From assembly GCF_016862435.1 (NCBI RefSeq), contig NZ_BOMY01000041.1, positions 310,001 to 374,000 of the forward strand: a DNA stretch of 64,000 nt, written 5' to 3'. The notes beneath the pieces were generated by a model. That model did no database searches and was not told the DNA's origin. It saw nothing but the letters and a program-made list of their open reading frames with translations. The translations under genes were made by a program, and so were the position numbers. Positions 1 through 8,416 of this stretch are shown in pieces. Position 1 is the stretch's first letter. Each line of letters starts with the position of its first letter. The DNA is from Paractinoplanes tereljensis (GTDB lineage Bacteria > Actinomycetota > Actinomycetes > Mycobacteriales > Micromonosporaceae).

Positions 1-173
1 TCCGGATCGGCGCCACCCTGGCCGTGACCATCCCGGGCGTGACCGATCCCGACGAGGCGGTGAAGCTGGCGATAGAGGCCGACCGGGTCTGCCCGTACTC
101 GAACGCGCTGCGCGGCAACGTCGAGGTGGCGATCACCGCCAACGGCCGGTGGGTGGCGGGTCCCCGTGACTGA
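1..173 (+). CDS. ohr: Ohr/OsmC-family organic hydroperoxide resistance protein (3' end only)
   Basis: The window opens inside this gene; the reading frame starts at base 3 and ends with TGA at 171-173, giving the last 56 residues. The piece carries the Ohr hallmark around the second redox cysteine, CPYSNALRGN, preceded by a VTIPGV stretch, as in the C-terminal half of Ohr proteins. Ohr is a cytosolic thiol peroxidase that reduces organic and fatty-acid hydroperoxides, using lipoylated partners as reductant. The first catalytic cysteine lies outside the window. The next gene starts inside this one (8-base overlap), so the two are probably translationally coupled. Confidence 0.85.
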   Translation, partial: RIGATLAVTIPGVTDPDEAVKLAIEADRVCPYSNALRGNVEVAITANGRWVAGPRD

Positions 174-642
174 CGCGACCGAACTCCGGCGGGCGTTCAC
201 CCTCTACCCCCGGGGCGTGATGGCCGTGGCCGCCCGGATCGACGGCGTGCCGGTCGGGCTCGCGGTCAGCGCGTTCGTGTCGGTGTCGCTCGACCCGCCG
301 CTGCTCGCGCTCTGCATCGACGCGGCCTCGCGCACCTGGCCGGTGCTGAGCACGGCCGGCACGATCGGGGTCAGCGTGCTCACCGAGGAGCACGCCTGGC
401 TCGGCCGGCAGCTGGCCAGCCGCAGCCGCGACCGGTTCGCCGATGCCAAATTCGACGAAACCAGCGGGGGCGCGCTGCTCCTGGACGGCGCCGCGGCCCG
501 GTTCGAGTGCCGCACCGAGACCGTGGTGCCGGGCGGCGATCACCTGATCGTCCTGCTCCGGGTCCTGTCCCAGGAGGCCGACCCGGCCCGCAAGCCGCTG
601 ATCTGGCACGATTCGGAGTTCCGGGCGGTGGCGCCGTTGTGA
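166..642 (+). CDS. Flavin reductase-like, FMN-binding split-barrel protein
   Basis: A 158-residue protein beginning at GTG 166, inside the 3' end of ohr. The N-terminus (LRRAFTLYPRGVMAVAAR) and the following SAFVSVSLDPPLLALCID segment match the flavin reductase domain that binds FMN and often reduces flavin with NAD(P)H for a partner monooxygenase. The length is typical for the single-domain family. No dedicated monooxygenase is adjacent, so the partner is unknown. Coupling to ohr suggests a role in redox or peroxide stress, which is inference. Confidence 0.8.
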   Translation: MTDATELRRAFTLYPRGVMAVAARIDGVPVGLAVSAFVSVSLDPPLLALCIDAASRTWPVLSTAGTIGVSVLTEEHAWLGRQLASRSRDRFADAKFDETSGGALLLDGAAARFECRTETVVPGGDHLIVLLRVLSQEADPARKPLIWHDSEFRAVAPL

Positions 643-737
643 ACGCGGCCGCGCACCCATGACATTTGTCCTGCCGATCGCGCGCCGAACGGGTCAGCGG
701 AGTCCGGGGTCCGGATGCGACCGTGGAAGGCGTGACG

Positions 738-1238
738 ATGACGGTAGATGTGGTGCGGCTCCGGCCCCCGATGCACCGGGTCAGCCCGCGCGCCCGGTGG
801 TACTGGACGGCCAAGGCCGCGGTGCTGTGGACAGTGCTGCTGGTGCCGCAGGTGATCTGGTGGTTCGCCGACGGGGACGGCGCGCGGCTCCCGCACCTGA
901 TCGTGGGTGCGGGGTGGCTGGTGCTGGCGGCCGTGCACCTGGCGGTGATGCCGCAGTGGCGCTATCGCGTGCACCGCTGGGAGGCCACCGACACCGCGGT
1001 CTACACCCAGACCGGCTGGCTCAGTCAGGAACGGAGGATCGCACCGATCTCCCGGGTGCAGACCGTGGACAGTGAACGCGGACCGATCGAGCAGCTGTTC
1101 AAGCTGGCGAACGTGACCGTTACCACCGCGTCGGCGGCCGGCCCCCTCAAGATCCAGGGGCTGGCCGTGGCGGACGCCGACCAGCTGGTCGCCGACCTGA
1201 CCACCCGGGTCGGCCAGACCGTCGGGGACGCCACGTGA
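738..1238 (+). CDS. PH-domain membrane protein, YdbS-like (bPH2)
   Basis: A 166-residue protein. I chose ATG 738 because a GGAAGG-type ribosome site precedes it; the frame is open further upstream to 666, but the extra residues look unrelated. Two membrane segments lie at about residues 24-44 and 53-72, followed by a soluble bacterial PH-like domain (bPH2/DUF304) beginning near VHRWEATDTAVYTQTGWL. The YdbS/YdbT pair of Bacillus has the same architecture and order. The next gene starts within the stop codon region (GTGA-type 4-base overlap), so the two are one operon and probably one membrane complex. Function in the family is poorly defined; links to envelope stress and resistance to secreted antimicrobials are known for Bacillus members. 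Confidence 0.8.
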   Translation: MTVDVVRLRPPMHRVSPRARWYWTAKAAVLWTVLLVPQVIWWFADGDGARLPHLIVGAGWLVLAAVHLAVMPQWRYRVHRWEATDTAVYTQTGWLSQERRIAPISRVQTVDSERGPIEQLFKLANVTVTTASAAGPLKIQGLAVADADQLVADLTTRVGQTVGDAT

Positions 1239-2779
1239 CCACCGCGGTCGACGCGGGCGAGGAGCCGGCGGTCGACGCCGATGCCGGCTGGCGCCGGCTG
1301 AGCCCGCGGATGCTGGCCGTGCACCCGGTGATGGAGCTGCGCCGGCTGATCTTCCCGCTGATCGCGGTGCTTATCGGGTTCCGCAGCGACGACGGCGCCG
1401 ACGGCGGCTGGTGGGCGCTGGGCATCGGCGGCATCGGCATCGCGCTCGGTTTCCTGCGCTACTTCACCACCTCGTTCCGGATCACCCCGGCTCACGTGCA
1501 GGTGCGCCGGGGGCTGGTCCGCCGCCGGACGCTCACCGTGCCGCGGGACCGGATCCGCACCGTGGACGTCACCTCGAACGTCCTGCATCGGATCTTCGGC
1601 CTGGCCCAGGTCACCGTCGGCACCGGCCAGACCGACAAGAAGAACGACGGCGTGAAGCTGGACGGGCTGAGCGCCGCCGCCGCCGAGAACCTGCACCGTG
1701 AGCTGCTGCACCGCCCGCCCGCCGAGGCGGCCCCGGGCACCGGCTCGGTGGTGCCGCCGCCCGCCGCGGCTACCCCCGAGACCGTGCTGGCGGCGCTGCG
1801 CCCGGCCTGGGTCAGGTACGGCCCGTTCACGTTGTCCGGCCTGGTGGCGATCGGTGTGGTGTTCGGCATCGGCTCCCGCCTGGTGAATGAGAGCCACGTC
1901 GACCTCGCGAAGATCGGTCTCGTCCACGACTCGACCGTCTACCTGCGGGAGCGGCCCCTGCCGGTGGCGATCCTGCTGGTGTCCGCCGCGGTGGTGATGT
2001 TCACCGCGATCGCGTCGACCAGTGGCTACATCCTGACGTTCTGGAACTTCCGGCTCAGCCGGCATCGCAGTGGCACGCTGCACGTACGGCGCGGCCTGCT
2101 CACCACCCGCAGCACCACGATCGAGGAACGCCGGCTACGCGGTGTGGAGCTGAGCGAACCGCTGCTGCTGCGGGCCGTGGGCGGCGCCCGGGTCCTGGCC
2201 ATCGCCACCGGCCTGCGGGTCGGCCGGGGCGCCGACCGCGGCGGCTCGGTCCTGTTGCCACCCGCGCCGCGCGGCGTCGCGGTGGACGTGGCCGGCCGGG
2301 TCATCGGCGACGCCGATCCGCTGACCGTAGCCCTGATCCGGCACGGCCCCCGGGCCCGCTTGCGCAGATTCACCCGGGCCGGCACGGCCGGCCTTGTGGT
2401 GATCCTGATCGCGCTTGCATTCGTGCTGCTCGCCGGCGCGCCCTGGTGGACCTTCTGGACGGCGCCGGCGGTGCTGCCGCTCGGCGCGCTCCTGGCCCAG
2501 GACCGGGCGGCGTCCCTGGGTCACGCCCTCACCGGAGACTGGCTGGTCAGCCGGCACGGAAGTCTGGTCCGACGCCGCTACGTGCTGCGGACCGACGCGG
2601 TGATCGGCTGGAACATAGCCACCTCGGTGTTCCAGCGCCGGGCCGGCCTGACCACCCTGGTCGCCACCACGGCCGGCGGGCAGCAGCATTACGCCGTCCC
2701 CGATGTCCCCGCCGCCGAGGCGATCCGGACCGCCCGCGCCGCGGTCCCCGGCCTGCTGGAACAGTTCCTCGCTGACTGA
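1235..2779 (+). CDS. Multi-domain PH membrane protein, YdbT-like (bPH2 repeats)
   Basis: A 514-residue protein starting at GTG 1235, overlapping its partner by four bases. It alternates membrane hairpins with soluble bPH2 domains: a hairpin near residues 30-75, first PH domain to about 155, second hairpin near 195-260, second PH domain to about 350, third hairpin near 385-425 and a last PH-like domain to the end. The motif FWNFRLSRHRSGTLHVRRGLL marks the second domain. YdbT-type proteins are the larger partner in YdbS/YdbT pairs. A strong hairpin follows immediately, so the operon probably ends here. Confidence 0.8.
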   Translation: MTTAVDAGEEPAVDADAGWRRLSPRMLAVHPVMELRRLIFPLIAVLIGFRSDDGADGGWWALGIGGIGIALGFLRYFTTSFRITPAHVQVRRGLVRRRTLTVPRDRIRTVDVTSNVLHRIFGLAQVTVGTGQTDKKNDGVKLDGLSAAAAENLHRELLHRPPAEAAPGTGSVVPPPAAATPETVLAALRPAWVRYGPFTLSGLVAIGVVFGIGSRLVNESHVDLAKIGLVHDSTVYLRERPLPVAILLVSAAVVMFTAIASTSGYILTFWNFRLSRHRSGTLHVRRGLLTTRSTTIEERRLRGVELSEPLLLRAVGGARVLAIATGLRVGRGADRGGSVLLPPAPRGVAVDVAGRVIGDADPLTVALIRHGPRARLRRFTRAGTAGLVVILIALAFVLLAGAPWWTFWTAPAVLPLGALLAQDRAASLGHALTGDWLVSRHGSLVRRRYVLRTDAVIGWNIATSVFQRRAGLTTLVATTAGGQQHYAVPDVPAAEAIRTARAAVPGLLEQFLAD

Positions 2780-2789
2780 CCGTCACGGA

Positions 2790-2818
2790 CGGCCCTCCGG
2801 ATGTACGCCGGAGGGCCG
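2790..2818. terminator. Bidirectional hairpin between convergent genes
   Basis: A perfect 11-bp stem (CGGCCCTCCGG pairing with CCGGAGGGCCG) with a 7-base loop sits in the 47-bp gap between the converging PH-protein and pectate lyase genes. There is no T-tract, as is common for actinobacterial terminators. It could serve both strands. Confidence 0.7.
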
Positions 2819-2826
2819 CGCCCGTA

Positions 2827-3546
2827 CTAGGAGACGATGCAGTTCTTGCCGTTCGCGCCGCTGCCGGTCTTCACCGGCTCGGCGCCGGTGTTGTTGCCGG
2901 TGTACAGCCAGCACGTCGGGATGCTGCCGATGCTGTTGCCCTTCAGCGTCGCGACGTCGCCGTAGTTGGTGTTGACGCCGGCGATCACCTTGCCGCTGGT
3001 CGCGGTGACGTTGGTGATGGTCACCTTGCGGGCGGCCTGGGTGGAGCAGTTGCCGCACGAGCGGTACAGCTTGCCGAAGTTGCTGACCTTGAAGTTCTTG
3101 ATGGTCACCGAGCCGCCGGACCCGCGGTTGTCCTGGAACACCTTGTCCGACGCGCTCGCCGCGCTGCCGCCGTCGATCACCACGGTGGCGTTGGTGCCCC
3201 GGAAGGTGGCGGCGTCCTCGCCGACGTCCTGCCAGACGACGTTGGTGAGGTTGCAGCTGCCCGCGCAGTGCACGCCGTCGGCGGCCGGCGCTCCGAGGAT
3301 GACGTTCTTCAGGGTCGCCCCGGCGGCCAGGTCGAACAGCGGGTCCTGGCCCTCGGCCTGTCCTCCACTGCCGAGGTCGCCCGAGCCGATGTAGCGCTTA
3401 CCGCCGCCGTCGAACGTGCCGGTCACCTTGATCGAGGCGGTGACCTTCACGTCCGTCGCGGCGGACGCCGCGCCCACCACCGCGACCGAGCCGGCCAGAG
3501 CCGCCGCGAGGACAGCCGCACCGATGAGCAAGCGTGGTCTTTTCAT
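2827..3546 (-). CDS. Secreted pectate lyase, polysaccharide lyase family 3
   Basis: A 239-residue protein. I use ATG 3546 because AAAGG lies about ten bases upstream; the frame extends to 3603 without such a signal. Residues 1-30 form a classical signal peptide (KRPRLL, hydrophobic core, ASA-type cleavage). The mature part is a short right-handed beta-helix with repeated one-turn strands and the region DGVHCAGSCNLTNVVW, typical of PL3 pectate lyases, which cleave de-esterified polygalacturonate by beta-elimination with calcium. The length suits a single-domain PL3 enzyme without a carbohydrate-binding module. It is divergent from a secreted peptidase across an unusually A+T-rich gap, which suggests both are regulated exoenzymes. 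Confidence 0.85.
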   Translation of the reverse strand: MKRPRLLIGAAVLAAALAGSVAVVGAASAATDVKVTASIKVTGTFDGGGKRYIGSGDLGSGGQAEGQDPLFDLAAGATLKNVILGAPAADGVHCAGSCNLTNVVWQDVGEDAATFRGTNATVVIDGGSAASASDKVFQDNRGSGGSVTIKNFKVSNFGKLYRSCGNCSTQAARKVTITNVTATSGKVIAGVNTNYGDVATLKGNSIGSIPTCWLYTGNNTGAEPVKTGSGANGKNCIVS

Positions 3547-3691
3547 TGTCTGTGGACCTTTCGTCGAGTACCCACGTTCGGCAGGAACATACGGCTCTGA
3601 CATGGGCAGGAAACCGTTTGGACATCGACGTATGTCTTAAGAGATGTTTAATCGGTGCTTTGTTCAAGGCTAATTTTGCTGCAACATGCCA

Positions 3692-3720
3692 TTGACATGC
3701 GCAAATGCTACTTTTATGCA
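3692..3720 (+). promoter_or_regulatory. Candidate promoter in A+T-rich divergent gap
   Basis: TTGACA at 3692-3697 and TATGCA at 3715-3720 are 17 bases apart and would drive the carboxypeptidase gene, leaving a leader of about 100 bases. The gap 3547-3824 is markedly richer in A+T than its surroundings. Three copies of GCAAAT (3701, 3718, 3728) overlap and follow the promoter and may be regulator sites. Confidence 0.5.
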
Positions 3721-3824
3721 AATCTCTGCAAATGACCAGTTGACGGGACCAGTCATATCGAAGATCGTGGATGGCTTACGGTTCGGTGCACAGTGACGCC
3801 GGGCCCACCACGATCGAGGTACCG

Positions 3825-5195
3825 ATGACCAGGTTCTCGCTCCCCCAGCAGTCGCACCTCCGGCGGCTGATCGCCGCCGGGGCCGGCGCACTGCTCCTCC
3901 TGCTCGGGACCGGGCTCACCATGCCCGGCAGCGCCGCCGCGGCCGTCCCGGGCACGACCGAACTGGCCTACTACGACGTCACGTCGCCGACCACGACGAC
4001 CGGCGCGCTGGCCGCGAACCTCACCCGCACCGGCTATGACGTGCTCGAAGGGCCGCTGACCAACGGCGTACCCATCCTGGCGGCCGAGGCCGACGCCCAG
4101 CGGTTGCGGCGCGGTGGGCTGACCGTGCGCTATGCCGGGCCGCTCTACCAGCCGGTCCCGGCGTCGTTCGTCGCGGCGGCCGACACCTACTACGGCGGTT
4201 ACCACACCGCCGCCGGGCACGAGGTGCACAACCAGGCGGTCGCCACCGCCCACCCCGACCTGGCCGTGCTGCGCAGCATCGGCCAGTCCTGGCTGAAGTC
4301 GCAGAGCAGCAGCGCCGGTCACAACATCCAGGCGCTGTGCATCACCAAGATCGCGACCGGGGACTGCGCGCTGAACAGCAGCGGCACGAAGCCGAAGTTC
4401 ACCCTGATGGCCCAGATGCACGCCCGGGAGCTGGCCACCGGCGAGCTCGCCTACAAGTGGATCGACTACCTGGTCAACAACTACGGCACCAACACCGCCG
4501 TGACCACGCTGATGAACACCACCGAGCTGTGGGTCATCCCGATCGCCAACCCGGACGGCGTCGACATCGTCTCCTCGAACTCGACCCGGCCGGTCTCCCA
4601 GCGCAAGAACGCCCACACCAACGGGTGTTCCGGCACCGGACTCGGCGTCGACCTCAACCGCAACTCGAGTTACCACTGGGACGTCAACCAGGGCACCAAG
4701 TGCAGCGAGACCTACCCCGGGGCGAGCGCCGCCAGCGAGCCGGAGACCCAGGGCATCCAGAGCCTGCTGAGCCAGATCTACAAGGACACCAAACCGGCCG
4801 CCGACTTCTCGGCCGCGACCACCGCCACCAAGGGGACCTTCCTCACCCTGCACTCCTACGCCGAGCTCAACATCTATCCGTACGGGTGGACGAACTCGCT
4901 CGCGCCGAACAACACCGATCTCAAGACGATCGCCACCGCGATGGGCAAGTCCAACGGGTACGCCGTGGTGCACGGCGACGGCGGCCTGAACTACTTCGCG
5001 CCCGGGGCGACCGATGACTGGATCTACGGCACGCTGGGTGTTCCCGGCTACACCATCGAGGTCGGCCCCAGTTCCTCCGGCTGCAGCGGGTTCTTCCCGG
5101 CGTACAGCTGCATGTCCTCGTTCTGGAATTTGAATTTGCCGGCCTTCCTGAGCCTGGCCAACGCGGCCGCGCGCCCCTACCCGACCGGCAGCTGA
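3825..5195 (+). CDS. Secreted M14 zinc carboxypeptidase
   Basis: A 456-residue protein from ATG 3825, chosen because GAGG lies just upstream and a signal peptide (basic LRRLIAAG, then a leucine-rich core, AAAA cleavage region near residue 40) follows at once; the frame opens earlier at 3771. The peptidase M14 zinc site is complete: H199 and E202 in HARE, H343 in LHSY, and catalytic E412 in TIEVGP. The substrate-binding stretch VDLNRN is also present. Such enzymes remove C-terminal residues from peptides outside the cell. A large inverted repeat follows the stop codon. Confidence 0.9.
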   Translation: MTRFSLPQQSHLRRLIAAGAGALLLLLGTGLTMPGSAAAAVPGTTELAYYDVTSPTTTTGALAANLTRTGYDVLEGPLTNGVPILAAEADAQRLRRGGLTVRYAGPLYQPVPASFVAAADTYYGGYHTAAGHEVHNQAVATAHPDLAVLRSIGQSWLKSQSSSAGHNIQALCITKIATGDCALNSSGTKPKFTLMAQMHARELATGELAYKWIDYLVNNYGTNTAVTTLMNTTELWVIPIANPDGVDIVSSNSTRPVSQRKNAHTNGCSGTGLGVDLNRNSSYHWDVNQGTKCSETYPGASAASEPETQGIQSLLSQIYKDTKPAADFSAATTATKGTFLTLHSYAELNIYPYGWTNSLAPNNTDLKTIATAMGKSNGYAVVHGDGGLNYFAPGATDDWIYGTLGVPGYTIEVGPSSSGCSGFFPAYSCMSSFWNLNLPAFLSLANAAARPYPTGS

Positions 5196-5201
5196 CGCTC
5201 A

Positions 5202-5259
5202 CGGCCGGAGCCGCTCCCGGACCGCACCCCGGCGGGTACCGGAACGGCGGCTCCGGCCG
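5202..5259 (+). terminator. Long inverted repeat after the carboxypeptidase gene
   Basis: Perfect 12-bp arms CGGCCGGAGCCG (5202-5213) and CGGCTCCGGCCG (5248-5259) enclose a 34-base loop that contains further short G+C complementarity. It begins seven bases after the stop codon and is the likely transcription end of the peptidase gene. Confidence 0.6.
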
Positions 5260-5273
5260 ACTCTCCTTATCCG

Positions 5274-5405
5274 GTGACCGACCTCCCCCGGCCCTCCGCC
5301 CGCGCGTGGTGGCGGTATTTGACCGCGTTCGTTCTCGGGCTGGTTCCGTACGCCTGCGGCGGGTGCCCACCCAGAACCGGGAGCGGCTGCTCGACTCGGC
5401 CGTGA
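5274..5405 (+). pseudogene. Out-of-frame remnant of the cyclase's original N-terminus
   Basis: A short open frame from GTG 5274 to TGA 5403-5405 encodes a start typical of membrane cyclases: a polar leader (TDLPRPSARAWWRYL) leading into a hydrophobic segment (TAFVLGLVPYA). It runs into the diguanylate cyclase gene in a different frame. I interpret it as the true original start of that gene, separated from the rest by a deletion that also shifted the frame. This is inference: hydrophobic shadow frames are common in G+C-rich DNA. Confidence 0.4.
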
Positions 5406-6490
5406 TCAGCTGCGGTTACGCCCTGGTAGTGGCCATCTTCCTGATCAAGCCGGCCGTGGTGCAGGACAGGTCGATCCCGGCCGCCCTCACCCTGGCCGCC
5501 TACCCGATGGCCGACCTGTTCATCTTCGCCCTACTGATCAGCCTGCTGCTCAGCGGCGGCCTCGGCACCCAGGCGATGCGGTTGCTGGCGCTGGCCCAGC
5601 TGGCCCTGCTGGTCTTCGACCTGGCCTACGCCTTCATCCCGGCCTTCCTGCTGCAGGACTCGCTGTTCTCCGGCATCACGAACGCGGCCTCGCTGGCCGT
5701 CTACGGCCTGCTCGGCGCGGCCGCCCTGCACCCCGGTTTCACCTCGCTGACCGCCCCCTCATCCTTTGAGAGCCGCCCCCAGCTGCCCTGGATCCGGGTG
5801 CCGCTGCTCTGGACCGCCGCGCTGGCCGGGCCGGCACTACTGGCCTACGAGGCCTGGCGGTACGACGGCAAGGTGCCGGACGCTTTCGTCATCGCCGTCG
5901 GCTGCACGGTGATCTTCGGCCTGGTGGTCGGCCGCCTCCAGGCGCTGATCACCCGGGTCAACTCGCAGTCGGTCGAGCTGGCCGAACAGGCCCGCCGCCT
6001 GGAGGTGCTGGCGTCCTCGGACGGCCTCACCGGCCTGGTAAACCGCCGCACCTGGGACGACATGCTGACCGCCGGGCTCGAGCAGGCCGGCCGGCAGCAG
6101 CTCACCACCACGGTGGCGATCATCGACATCGACCACTTCAAGCACTACAACGACACCCACGGGCACCAGGCCGGCGACCGCCTCCTGAAGACGGCCGCGG
6201 CGGGTTGGAGCGCCCAGATCCGGCATCATGACGTGCTGGCCCGCTACGGCGGCGAGGAGTTCATCGTCCTGCTCCCGGACTGCGACGCGGCCACCGCCGC
6301 AGAGACCCTAGGCCGCCTGCGCGCCGCCACCCCGGACAACCAGACCTTCTCGGCCGGCATAGCCACCTGGAACCATGAGGAATCCGCCGACGACCTGGTA
6401 GCACGGGCCCACGCGGCGCTCTACGCGGCCAAGCACGACGGCCGAGACCGCTCAGTCATAGCCGAACCGAACCGCTCCGTACGGGTCTGA
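5306..6490 (+). CDS. Membrane diguanylate cyclase (GGDEF), N-terminally truncated
   Basis: The open frame from GTG 5306 gives 394 residues: about five membrane segments between residues 30 and 215, a short coiled linker, then a GGDEF domain with the active-site motif GGEEF at 315-319 and the DxDHFK metal/substrate motif. It would make cyclic di-GMP. Related actinobacterial proteins carry roughly four more membrane helices before the RERLLDS motif; here that motif is at residue 26 directly after arginine-rich sequence with no start signal. Together with the out-of-frame remnant at 5274 this points to an internal deletion. The catalytic domain appears intact, so the product could still be active if translated. 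Confidence 0.8.
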   Translation: MVAVFDRVRSRAGSVRLRRVPTQNRERLLDSAVISCGYALVVAIFLIKPAVVQDRSIPAALTLAAYPMADLFIFALLISLLLSGGLGTQAMRLLALAQLALLVFDLAYAFIPAFLLQDSLFSGITNAASLAVYGLLGAAALHPGFTSLTAPSSFESRPQLPWIRVPLLWTAALAGPALLAYEAWRYDGKVPDAFVIAVGCTVIFGLVVGRLQALITRVNSQSVELAEQARRLEVLASSDGLTGLVNRRTWDDMLTAGLEQAGRQQLTTTVAIIDIDHFKHYNDTHGHQAGDRLLKTAAAGWSAQIRHHDVLARYGGEEFIVLLPDCDAATAAETLGRLRAATPDNQTFSAGIATWNHEESADDLVARAHAALYAAKHDGRDRSVIAEPNRSVRV

Positions 6491-6498
6491 CTCAGGAA

Positions 6499-7065
6499 TC
6501 AGATCTGGCTGAGATCGATCTCGATAGCGAAGGGCACAGTTAGTTTCACGACGCCGGCGAAGACGTCGCTGTCGCGGTAGCGGCCGGTCGCCGGGTCAAG
6601 AACGTACGTGTAAACGAGCGGTGCACCCGTGGCGGCCTGCTCGACACGCCAATAGAACTGAATGCCCGCCCTCGCGTACTGGTCAGCCTTGACGATCCGG
6701 TCGGTCGTCTCCGAACCCGGTGAAACCACCTCGACCACCAGAAGCACATGCTCGGGCCGGGTCGGGGCAACGTCGATGGTCTCCGCCCGGTACACCGTGA
6801 CATCGGGACGACGGTTGTTCAGCGGCACGTCCTGCAGCCGGACATCGAAGTCGGTCTCAGCGTTCCAATCCGGCCCGGCGGCCGCATCCAAGGCGTTTGC
6901 CAGAAGCCGGGCCAGGCGGCTGTGCCGCTTGAACGGGCTCGGACAGACCAGGACCATCCCATCCACGATCTCGATGCCCGCACACTGCTCTTCCGTCCAT
7001 GCCGCGTACTGCTCGGCCGTGACCTGCTGATGCATCCAGGCCGGCGCGACCATCTCGACCGTCAT
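6499..7065 (-). CDS. Uma2-family PD-(D/E)xK nuclease-fold protein
   Basis: A 188-residue protein from ATG 7065 (GTG 7071 is also in frame, with a G-rich stretch upstream). The sequence shows the Uma2/DUF820 pattern: TAEQYAAW near the N-terminus, RRPDVTVYR, then LLVVEVVSPGSETTDRIVK with the acidic and lysine positions of the nuclease fold. The family is abundant in actinomycetes and cyanobacteria, but its biological role is unknown. It converges with the cyclase gene with only eight bases between. Confidence 0.85.
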   Translation of the reverse strand: MTVEMVAPAWMHQQVTAEQYAAWTEEQCAGIEIVDGMVLVCPSPFKRHSRLARLLANALDAAAGPDWNAETDFDVRLQDVPLNNRRPDVTVYRAETIDVAPTRPEHVLLVVEVVSPGSETTDRIVKADQYARAGIQFYWRVEQAATGAPLVYTYVLDPATGRYRDSDVFAGVVKLTVPFAIEIDLSQI

Positions 7066-7157
7066 ACACACCCCATGGAACCCGATCGGCCACCGGACTC
7101 AAGATACCGTGGCTCCTGCGACCCACATACGGTCACCGGCAGGCCTGACGGAATCCC

Positions 7158-7388
7158 CTAGGTAATGACGTCCGGGTCCAGCAGCGTTACTTGAATAACA
7201 TACGGGACGATATCATCGTTTATTGTCGCATGGAAACCTGCGGCCACCAGAATAGCCCGCAGTGATTCGCTCATTATTTCGTCCGTTGTTCGACGCAGCT
7301 CACGCATGCCATCTGCGGCATTTCCTCGCGCATACGCCTCACGGGATCGAATTTTTAATTCCTTTGATACGACCCACGTTACGTACAC
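7158..7388 (-). CDS. Small hypothetical protein in an A+T-rich patch
   Basis: An open frame of 76 residues from GTG 7388; the frame is open to 7442 without another start codon, and I see no ribosome site. The product is helical and charged at the start (SKELKIRSREAYAR) and ends in a beta-like VPYVIQVTLL. I do not recognise it. Base composition is clearly lower in G+C than in the neighbours and codon use includes rare ATA and TTA, so it may be acquired or a decayed 3' piece of a longer gene. Confidence 0.35.
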   Translation of the reverse strand: MYVTWVVSKELKIRSREAYARGNAADGMRELRRTTDEIMSESLRAILVAAGFHATINDDIVPYVIQVTLLDPDVIT

Positions 7389-7573
7389 ACCGGCACAGCG
7401 TCGGGCATCAAATCCATCTCGATGTGCAACCCGCTTGCTTCGTCATCGGGTAGAGGGGAAGGAGTGAAGCCTTGCCAAGAAAAGCACCCCTCTGCCTCCG
7501 CGACGACGCGCATCACAAGCCCGCCGGCAGGAACCCGTGGATAACCGATCACGGTGACGTCGGGCTGTGTCGC

Positions 7574-8416
7574 ATGTGGATGATGGGAGACATGCTGATC
7601 TCCGTCGTGGTGCCGGTCTACAACGAGGAACAGTTCCTTCGGGCTTGCCTTGACGCGGTCTTCGGGCAAGACGAGCCGGTGCACGAGGTCATCGTGGTCG
7701 ACAACGGGTCCAGTGACGGGACCCTCCGCGTGCTGGACGAATACGCCGGGCGGGTGACGCTGCTGAGCGAGCCGCGAAGGGGTGTCCAGCACGCCCGCAA
7801 TCGCGGGTTCGACGCGGCCGGCGGGGACGTGATCGGGCGGATCGACGCCGACACCCGGCTTGGCCCGGGCTGGTCCCGGGCGGTCCGGGAGACGTTCGCG
7901 GAACCGGCGGTGCAGGCCGCGACCGGCCCGGTCGCCTACTACGACGTGGTGCTGGCCGGGCTCATCGACGGCGGCGATGCCCTCTTCCGGCGGGTGTGGG
8001 GTGGCCGCGAGCTCGACTGGCTGCTCGGCGCCAACATGGCGATCCGGGCGACCGCGTGGCGGCGGGTGCGGCCGGCCCTCTGCGACGACGCGGGCGTGCA
8101 CGAGGACATCGACCTCGGCATTCACCTGCACGCTGCCGGTGAGGCGACGGTGTTCGCGGCCGGGATGCGGGCCGGCACCTCGGCGCGGCGGATCGCGAAC
8201 CGGTTCACCGACTACCGGCGGTACGTCCTGATGACCGAGCAGACCTACCGGCGACACCCCGGGCGACCACACGCGTACGCCCGGGCCTGGCTCACCGCGC
8301 GCGCCCAGTTTCTGCTGTTTCCGTTGCTGCGCCTGGTGTATGCCCTGGCCCAGCCCCGTCCACTGGCGGCGCTGCGGGGCGGCGGCCGGAAGAATCCCAT
8401 GCTGCCCGGCCGCTGA
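7574..8416 (+). CDS. Glycosyltransferase family 2
   Basis: About 280 residues. Family similarity starts at ISVVVPVYNEE, so the start is one of ATG 7574, 7580, 7583 or 7592; the longer frame to 7472 is not supported. GT2 hallmarks are VVDNGSSDGT (nucleotide-sugar binding), RIDADTR (DxD metal site) and HEDIDLGIHL (general-base region). It would transfer a sugar from a nucleotide donor onto a lipid or polymer at the inner face of the membrane; the acceptor is unknown. Its last 125 bases overlap the end of the convergent DUF998 gene. Confidence 0.85.
   Translation: MWMMGDMLISVVVPVYNEEQFLRACLDAVFGQDEPVHEVIVVDNGSSDGTLRVLDEYAGRVTLLSEPRRGVQHARNRGFDAAGGDVIGRIDADTRLGPGWSRAVRETFAEPAVQAATGPVAYYDVVLAGLIDGGDALFRRVWGGRELDWLLGANMAIRATAWRRVRPALCDDAGVHEDIDLGIHLHAAGEATVFAAGMRAGTSARRIANRFTDYRRYVLMTEQTYRRHPGRPHAYARAWLTARAQFLLFPLLRLVYALAQPRPLAALRGGGRKNPMLPGR

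Noticed and set aside
1025..2083. 352-codon minus-strand frame over the PH-domain genes
   Set aside because: Arginine/glycine/histidine-rich shadow frame without signals.
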